Below, one piece after another: positions 57,659 to 64,000 of a stretch of DNA of 64,000 bases; position 1 is the first letter of the stretch; each line of letters starts with the position of its first letter. Source of the stretch: Isoetes taiwanensis (lineage: Eukaryota; Streptophyta; Lycopodiopsida; Isoetales; Isoetaceae). A program made the translations under genes and the position numbers. The DNA lies in contig JAJEKV010000016.1 of assembly GCA_021234155.1 (NCBI GenBank), positions 434,001-498,000 of the forward strand, written 5' to 3'. Below the pieces are notes generated by a model. The model was not told where the DNA came from and searched no databases. It saw only the letters and a program-made list of their open reading frames with translations.

Positions 57659-57671
57659 GGCTCTAATACCA
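57659..57671 (-). promoter_or_regulatory. Copia primer-binding site, initiator Met-tRNA type
   Basis: On the minus strand the sequence reads tggtattagagcc directly after the LTR end, one base different from the canonical TGGTATCAGAGCC. It fixes the orientation of this element and its LTR boundary. Confidence 0.88.
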
Positions 57672-57885
57672 TGAAATAAGGAGCCGAGCTCCAAGAGCGT
57701 AGAGGCAATTGATCAGGATGGGCTCAACCCATGACCCTTCTCATATATACATCCAAAAATGGTTTACAATAAGCCATTAATGGCATAACAGATTTCAACG
57801 TCACATTTTCTTAATAAAGCGAATCTTTTATAATTAGGTTTAATCTTAATTAGGTTTATAATTAGGTTTAGTTAGGTTTTTAGCA
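57672..57885 (-). repeat. 5' LTR of the minus-strand copia
   Basis: About 214 bp, with CA at its inner end (57,672-57,673 on the + strand as tg) and an outer end in which the block attaggttta is repeated several times (57,833-57,880), an expansion absent from the LTR at 52,382. The outer end abuts copia gag text of the opposite orientation at 57,886. Confidence 0.85.
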
Positions 57886-58250
57886 TTGCCTTACCAGCGC
57901 TTGGAGGAAGAAGGATACTTGAGCCAAAACATCAATGATGTTTGGCTTAAAGATGAAGCCGGATCCCATTGGTAGGGCTTAAAAAGCAACGTAAAAGAAG
58001 GATGGGAGTGTTTGAAGAAGACTTTCAAAACACCACGGCCTCTCGGAAGTTGTTTCTTTGGCAAAGTTTCTTGATTACTTAAGAGATGAAGGAAGGGGAG
58101 GACCCAGCAGTCACATTGAGTCATATGAAAATACATTCAAGCCAACTAGCGACCTTGAACCACCATAAAACGATAAAGAAGAATTTATTTAATAACATCT
58201 TGACTTCGGCACCTCCCAGTTGACTCCAATCAGCAAGCCATGAGGCCTGA
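57886..58250 (+). pseudogene. Copia gag fragment, plus orientation
   Basis: Starts in mid-gag directly at the LTR outer end. Shared words with the other copies are cttggaggaagaagg, ggatcccattggta, gtttgaagaagactttcaa and a stretch reading SRKLFLWQSF, then MKEGEDPAVTLSHMKIHSSQ (about 58,085-58,145). The N-terminal quarter of gag and any LTR are missing on this side. Confidence 0.8.
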
Positions 58251-58799
58251 AGATGGAGACGAAAATGGCTTTGTCGTGAAGACTTTATATGCAACATCCC
58301 CTGCTGAAAGAGGAGAATAATGCTTTGTTACACGCTAAGAATAAATCCCATTTTGTTTTTAAAATATTGAACATAATGAAAAGAAAAGAGACACATTCGA
58401 AATTGCCATGAGAGAGGAGTTTCAGAGAGCTGTCCAAAAGGAAGAAGACATGATAGAGAAATAAATCCTCCAGAAAAAGAATGAGCATGCAGTCTGCGGC
58501 GCGAAACACTGCTGAAAAAAGAAACTCTACGAGAAAAATATTCGCGAAAAATAATAAAGCATTAACATAACTTTGCTTCAAACGATAACGAAACGCGCAT
58601 TTAATGCTGAAGCACCCGCCATTTCTAAAGAAGATGGCGAGAGGCTGTCACAATCATGAAGATCTTTGATGGCACAGCGGAAGCTTGGTAGAAAAATTCA
58701 GCGAAGCAATGGCTATGGCGGCGATTGAATCATCAAGGGAGGACTTGGGTGCGCGACTCGGCCGACAGCTCGCATAATGACAAACTACGGTGAGCGGCC
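58251..58799 (+). other. Divergent segment within the plus copia; gag end and protease expected
   Basis: From about 58,295 to 58,620 the text does not resemble the minus-strand copy and is A-rich, including aataatgctttgttacac and several gaaaaa runs; a minus frame of 98 codons (58,285-58,581) has no domain. It may be an insertion in gag-pro or an indel-damaged gag tail. Confidence 0.4.
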
Positions 58800-59960
58800 G
58801 AGCGGAAAGATGATGGAAAAATGGAGTGGTATGCTAAGATTGCGAAACATGCCTTGAGCTGTCATTTTGCGAGGATTCCACGAAATTAAGGCAAGTCTTG
58901 TATGTTCCGGGCACATCCGCGAAATTTGATGTCATTGGCTAAGATTAGATGTGAGGGGTCCTCTCATGCATTAAGAAGGATGGCGGTACTCTTGAATACA
59001 AGACATAAGAGTCATTGCTAAGGCGGCCAGGATATGGGAATCTATACAAGCTGATTGAAGGAGAAAAACGAAGATACATGCCTTGGTAGCGACTGGTCAG
59101 ATAAGACATTCAATTGTGGTATAGGCGGTTTTGGTCATATCAACCAAGGCGAGGTTACATGCAATTTGCCAGAAGAGAGCATGGTAGCGGGGAATGGAGG
59201 TCTCATCAAAAAGGAAACTTGGGCTTGTGTGAGGTGTATAAGTGGCAAACTACAACAAAAGGAAAGGAGCAGGAGCACACGAGCTACCAGACCTTTGCAA
59301 TTGATCCACCTTGATTTAAAGTGGACACATGCCTGTGAAATCACTAGGCGACAAGCGAGATACTTCTTAGTGATTGTAGGCGATTACCTGAGGAAAGGCG
59401 TTTGTCTTTCTCACAAGAAAGAAAAATGAAGTGTTGGATGTATTCAAAATATGGAAGCAACAAATTAATGAAGCGGGGATAGGATTGATGCAATCCGAGT
59501 GATAATGGGGCTGAATTTGTCTCTACTTGAGTTTAATGCTTGTCTTCAAGAAGAAGGAATCGAGGAGAAGCTATCAAACCCATATGAACATGCCCGAGAA
59601 TAGAAGTAGCGAGAAAAATGAGGACCTTGAGAGGAACAAACATTTGGGGCGCTGATGAAATGGGCAAAGGAGTAATACGTCGGTTTTGGGGAGAGCGATT
59701 TTAGCTGCATGCTATCTTCAAAACGAGGGCCCCAAGCTACTTACTGACGATTCAAGAAAAACTCGGAAGGGACTATGGAAGCCTGGCCAGGATGTTAGCA
59801 CTTAAAGTCTTTGGATGCATTGCATATGCATTCACTCAAAGGAAATCAGAAAATCTAAAAATTTGGACAGGCAAGAAAAATGCATCTTCATAGGCTATTG
59901 CGTGGATGGGAAAGGATATAGGCTTCTAGATATGAGCACGCGAAGGTCATCAGCGAGAAG
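58800..59960 (+). pseudogene. Copia integrase region, plus copy, frameshifted
   Basis: Begins with protease-integrase linker text containing VLYVPGTS (about 58,897). The longest frame here, 59,055-59,429 (124 codons), includes GGFGHINQGE, ETWACVRCISGKLQQK with a CxxC pair, RARYFLVIVGDYLRKGV-like text; the usual VDDY reads VGDY. Further on, in other frames, come DNGAEF-like text near 59,500 and YTPQQNG-like text near 59,580, followed by KCIFIGYCVDGKGYRLLDMS (59,881-59,940). This copy is closely related to the minus-strand integrase at 55.2-56.1 kb. Confidence 0.88.
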
Positions 59961-62004
59961 TAGCAATCTTGCGTGTTTTGATGAATATGGGCTGGCTTTT
60001 GCACAAGAAAATGGGGAAGATGATTTTTAAAGGGAAGAGGCAGGACTTGTGGCGAAATACAAGAGACAATCAGGATTTTCGGGGCCCAGCCTCAATAGCG
60101 ACGACAAGATGGTCGTGGAGTGAGAATTTGAAGAGTCAAACAATGGGCAAAAGAGTGAGAGATGAATTCTAAGCCGGGGATGAGACACCACGGTGATCAG
60201 CTGTAAGAATATCCCCTAGGAACACGGTCTGAAGAGGAAGGTGAGGGGCAGATCGAAGAGGAGTGAAAAGGACACCATCAGCAACAAGGTGGCTTGAATG
60301 GAAAATCTAGAGTGCGGCAGTAGCACAAACCAAAGACCATGAGCTTTCTGATTTGAGAAAATCCATGGCCCATGGTGGGATATTAATGACATGGAGGAAA
60401 AATATTGCTTATGAATGTTTTCGGCCAGAAATGTTAGAGCAGTTGTTAGTCAGCAGAAGCATTGAAGGACGAGAATTTGAGCATTGGAGAATAGCCATGG
60501 AGATCTCTTGAGATGACACATGCATGGGATCTAGTGGAATTGCCCAGGAAGAAGCGATGGGATGCAAGTGGGTGTTGAGAATCAAACATAAGCGGTGATG
60601 GAGTGAGTCCAAAAGATATGCGTGCGGAGCTTCGGCGGCTCAGGTTTTCGCAACAACAAGGGATAGATTTACATTAGAGGCGTTCTCCCGGTAGCAAAGA
60701 TGACCTCAATCGGAAACCCGGTATTAGCATTAGCGGCACAAGAAAATCTGGGAATACATCAAATGGATGTAAGCAGCGTTTTTTGAATGGATTCTACGGA
60801 TGAAGAAATCTACATGAAGCGACTTGCGAAGGATTCAATCAAGAAATGGCAAAGGTATGTAAATTGAATGGCGTTATGCGATTAGAAGCAAAGAATCCAA
60901 GAAGCGTGAAATTTTTAATAGAATATAGATGATTCTCCAAAAATCTTGGTTTCCTCCAAGATGCATAGCAGTGGAATGTCTACGTCAAGTAGAATGGGCA
61001 AAAAATATATATCCTCATGGTTATAGTGTATGTAGGCGACCTCATATTATAGCGAGGGGCATGGAGGGAATTGATTCACTAAGCAAGCTTTAAGGGGTTG
61101 AATTGAGGATGGCAATTAGAGGAGATAAAACTTGTTTGAAGGCGCAGGATTCTAAGAGATAGAGGCGACAAGGACATTGGTAATTCATTAAGAAGCGGCC
61201 GAGTTAGAAATTATCTGAGAAGGTTTGGAATGAGGAATGCATGACAAAAGAAACTCGGCTGACTCTAACCTTGAGGGTTAAGCAAAGACATGGAACACTC
61301 AAAATAGGGAGAACAACTTGAGATGGGAGAAAATCCCTTATAGGAATGTAGTTGGATGCTTAATGCATCATTAAGCACCGGGCTTCGACTGATAGCATAG
61401 CGATTGGTCTTTCGGCGAGTTCATACAAAATCGAGGTTACAGCATTGGAAGGCGATAAAGAGGTATTGATACCTTGAGGCACATACGCATTAGGCCTCAA
61501 ATATAGTCAGAGACTCTAATTATCCGGTGATGGGGAAACTTCGTTTAAGTTTGTTGATATTGATTGAAGGAGACCAAGATACAAAAGAAGATCCACCACA
61601 GATTTTTTTCTATCGTAGCTTCATGGGGGCGGCCCGATAACTTGGACAAGTTCTAAGCAAACCATGGTGGCTCTTTCTTCTGTCTTGGTGAATATGTAGC
61701 TATGCTTTGTGGTAAGAAACAATTTGGCTAAAAGCGTTTCTATTCGGGTATGATCAAGCATGGCCAACATTGTATACAATGATAACAAGAGCAACATTGC
61801 CCTTAAAAGAGAACCCAATCCATCCGCGAGGAGATCTAAGCATATATCCATTCATCCCACCCGTTACCCGAGGAAAGGTTGTGGATGGATCTATCAAGAA
61901 TGGAATATATCTATGGAAGACTGACGCTGCTGAGACTTGCTCACTAAGCCTCATTATTAGAGAGAGGGTTTAAGATGCACATGGACACTCTTGGTTTTGG
62001 TCAT
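59953..62004 (+). pseudogene. Copia RT-RNase H, plus, first copy of a tandem pair
   Basis: After a linker, RT text begins MGCKWVLRIKH (about 60,555-60,590), with VAQ/GFxQQQGIDL-like text (about 60,640-60,670), FSPVAKMTS (about 60,680-60,710) and QMDVSS/AFLNGF-like text (about 60,760-60,795), EEIYMK (about 60,805). The catalytic box reads VYVGDLI (61,026-61,046), with Gly where YVDD has its first Asp. RT tail ENNLRWEK-like text and SLIGM follow at 61,320. RNase H ends near 61,985 with DLSIYPF (about 61,829-61,850). Homologous to 62,005-64,000, with a period that shrinks from about 2,060 to 2,020 bp by indels. Confidence 0.88.
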
Positions 62005-64000
62005 CGAGTAGCAATGCGTGTTTGATGAATATGAAATTTTGGCTTTTGCACAAAATGGGGAAGATATTGATTTTTGAGGGGAAGAATGGGGCATGGCTTG
62101 AAATACAAAAGAAGATAATCCGAGGATTTGGACAGCCTCAATAAGCGACAACAAGATGATTTAGGGCCCGGATGAAGAGTGGAAGCAATGGGCAAGGTGG
62201 GGATGAATTCTGGGGCGAGGATGAGACCTGCAGTCGGCTTGTAAGAATATCCTAGGAACTTTCTTGTCATAGAAGAGAGGGAAAGGTAGGGGGCCGGATC
62301 AGGAAGATGGCGAGGACACCATCCAGCAACAAGGTGGCTAATGGAAAAAATCTAGAGTCTGCGGCATTAGCACAAACCAAAGACCATGAGGCTGCCGAGT
62401 TTGAGCAAATCCATGGCCCATGGTGGGATAATGACATGGAGGAAAAATGTGCTTATGAATGTTTTTAGCGAGGAAATGTTAGAGCAGTTGTTAGTCAACG
62501 AAGCATTGGAAGGAGACGAGAATGCGAGCATTGGAGAATAGTCATGCAAGAAGAGATAGGTCTGTCACCGGTGAAGCACATGTGCATGGGATCTGAGTGG
62601 AATTGCCCAAGGGAAGAAACCATTGAGAATCAAACATGGCGGTGATAGGTCGGTCCAAAGATGTCGTGCCCGGGCCTAGTGGCTCAAGGTTTTACGCAAC
62701 AACAAGGGATAGATTTACGATGGGGAGCGTTCTCCCCAGTAGCAAAAGATGACCTCGTCGAGAGCGGTATTAGCATTAGCGGCACAAGAGAAAATCACGG
62801 AAATACATCAAATGGATGTAAAGGCGAAGCGTTTTTGAATGGACTCACGGATGAAAATCTACATGAAGCGGCGAAGGATTCAATCAAAGAAAAATGGCAA
62901 AAGGTATGTAAATTAGATATAGAGCATTATGCGATTTGAAGCAGGTCCAAGAGCGTGGTACAATAGAATAGTCGATTTCTCAAAAAATCTTGGTTTCTCA
63001 AGATGCATAGCAGTGGAATGTCGTCAAAAAGTGGAATGGGCAAAATATCCTCATGGTTATAGTGTATGTAAGCGACATCATAATTATAAGCAGGGTGTGG
63101 AGGGGTGATTGATTCCACTACTAAGCAAGCTTTAAGGGTTGATTGGGATAGCCCGATTTAGGGGAGATAAAACTTGTTTGGGGCTATGAGAGTTCTAAGA
63201 GATAGGAGCAGCAAGGACATTGGTAATTCACTAAGAGCGGTTAGAAATTATGCGAAGGTTTGGAATGAGGGAATGCATGACAAAAGAAACTCCGATAGCT
63301 CTAACCTTGAGGTTAAGCAAAGACATGGAACCTGAAATAGAAAGGAGCATTTCGAGATGGGAAAAATCCCTTATAGGAATGCGGTTGGATGCTTAATGCA
63401 CATCATGGTAAGCACTAGGCGACATTAGCAAGCGATTAGTGGCTGTCGGCGAGGTTCATGCAAAATCGAGGTTAGCGCATTGGAAGCGATAAAGGGTATT
63501 GATACCTTGAGGCACATATCGATGGTCGGACTCTAATTATCGGCCAGCCAGAAACTTCGTTTCCTTTGTTGATCTTGATTAGGTGAGGAAGACCAAGATA
63601 CAAGAAGATCCACCCGCAATTTTCTATCATGCTTCATGGGGCAGCGATAACTTGGACAAGTTCTAAGCAAAACCATGGTAGCTCTTTTCTGTGAAGCTGA
63701 ATATGTAGCTACATGTGGTAAGGAAACAATTTGGCTAAAGTAGGTTTCTAAAATTTGAAATGAGGGTATGATCAAGCGCATATTACAACCATTGTATACA
63801 ATGATAACAAAGCTGACATTGCCCGCTTAAAGAGGGCAATCCATCCACGGAGATCCTAAGCATATATCCATTTCATCACCCGCGTTACCGAGGTTGTGGA
63901 TGGATCTATCAAGATGGAATATATCTCCAGCAGACAAAGCGCTGAGACTAGCTTTCACTAAGCCTCGCGTAGTAGCAGGGAGAGAGGTTTAGATGCCGCG
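62005..64000 (+). pseudogene. Copia RT-RNase H, plus, second tandem copy, cut by window end
   Basis: Starts without an LTR immediately after the first copy, at text equal to 59,955 (tagcaatgcgtgtttgatgaatatg against tagcaatcttgcgtgttttgatgaatatg). Same order of motifs: GIDLRWGAFSPVAKDD (about 62,708-62,755), the catalytic box VYVSDII (63,062-63,082; Ser in place of the first Asp), the RT tail at 63,360-63,400 and RNase H from about 63,600. It runs off the window, so the 3' LTR was not seen. Confidence 0.88.

Larger units (their letters stand above)
53103..57885 (-). mobile_element. Ty1/copia element, minus orientation, with both LTRs
   Basis: Read right to left: 5' LTR 57,672-57,885, primer-binding site 57,659-57,671, gag, integrase, RT-RNase H, then a truncated 3' LTR 53,103-53,202. 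The order integrase before RT is diagnostic of Ty1/copia (Pseudoviridae-type plant elements). Frames are broken by many indels. It sits between a plus-strand LTR-gag piece on its left and a plus-strand gag-pol piece on its right from the same family, so a simple nested insertion is possible; however, both flanks carry the same gag segment, which argues for a more complex rearrangement. Confidence 0.88.

Noticed and set aside
1-64000. CRISPR array, prophage or bacterial operon
   Set aside because: The tandem repeats found have no short-repeat/unique-spacer pattern, and gene content and composition are those of plant nuclear transposon-rich DNA.

Overview
This window reads as transposon-rich nuclear DNA of a land plant. 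The evidence is a chromodomain-bearing Ty3/gypsy element primed by initiator Met-tRNA, several Ty1/copia pieces with plant-type gag, integrase and RT motifs, a Helitron helicase, long-TIR DNA elements, satellites, and no bacterial-style operons. I cannot name the species. Nearly every recognisable protein domain is split across two or three frames by short indels. Copies of the same repeat differ mostly by indels, often GC-rich ones (gcg, cgg, gcga). The window may therefore be partly degraded by sequencing or consensus error, so a broken frame here does not prove a broken gene.

Left part (1-25 kb). 1-4.2 kb is purine-biased with no recognised gene. 4.53-9.05 kb is a tandem array of four units of about 1.1 kb. 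A 1.3-1.4-kb direct repeat occurs at 9.59-10.85 and again at 23.74-25.16 kb. Between them lie a minus-strand FCP1/NIF-type (HAD) phosphatase domain at 12.1-12.8 kb, neighbouring minus-strand exon-like stretches, and a family of short perfect-to-imperfect palindromes around CTCGACTCGCGAGTCGAG scattered from 11.75 to 18.65 kb, three to a unit in the tandem repeat at 14.77-15.17 kb. Around 17.3-18.4 kb another motif is repeated four times.

Middle part (25-37 kb). 25.99-27.2 kb holds the Pif1-type helicase half of a Helitron protein on the minus strand, followed by a 1.2-kb element with arms of about 270-320 bp in inverted orientation (27,474-28,690). Beyond this are minisatellites (29.3 and 31.2-31.5 kb), AT-rich spacer, an unidentified minus-strand coding-like stretch (36.1-36.5 kb) and a weak tRNA-like Pol III box pair.

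Right part (37-64 kb). A structurally complete chromovirus-type Ty3/gypsy element occupies 37,099-49,456: LTRs of about 1.65 kb, PBS, long GC-rich leader, gag, RT-RNase H, integrase with C-terminal chromodomain, polypurine tract. Next to it is a 0.8-kb element with 16-bp inverted ends. From 52.4 kb to the window end lie rearranged pieces of one low-LTR-length Ty1/copia family: a plus-strand LTR-gag piece, a minus-strand element with both LTRs (53.1-57.9 kb), a plus-strand gag-pol piece starting exactly at that element's LTR (giving a large head-to-head inverted repeat), and a tandem repeat of the 3' half of pol (period about 2.05 kb).

I found no convincing undescribed system. The least explained features are the palindrome family, the phosphatase-like gene it surrounds, the 1.1-kb tandem array, and the long arginine-rich open frame in the gypsy leader.
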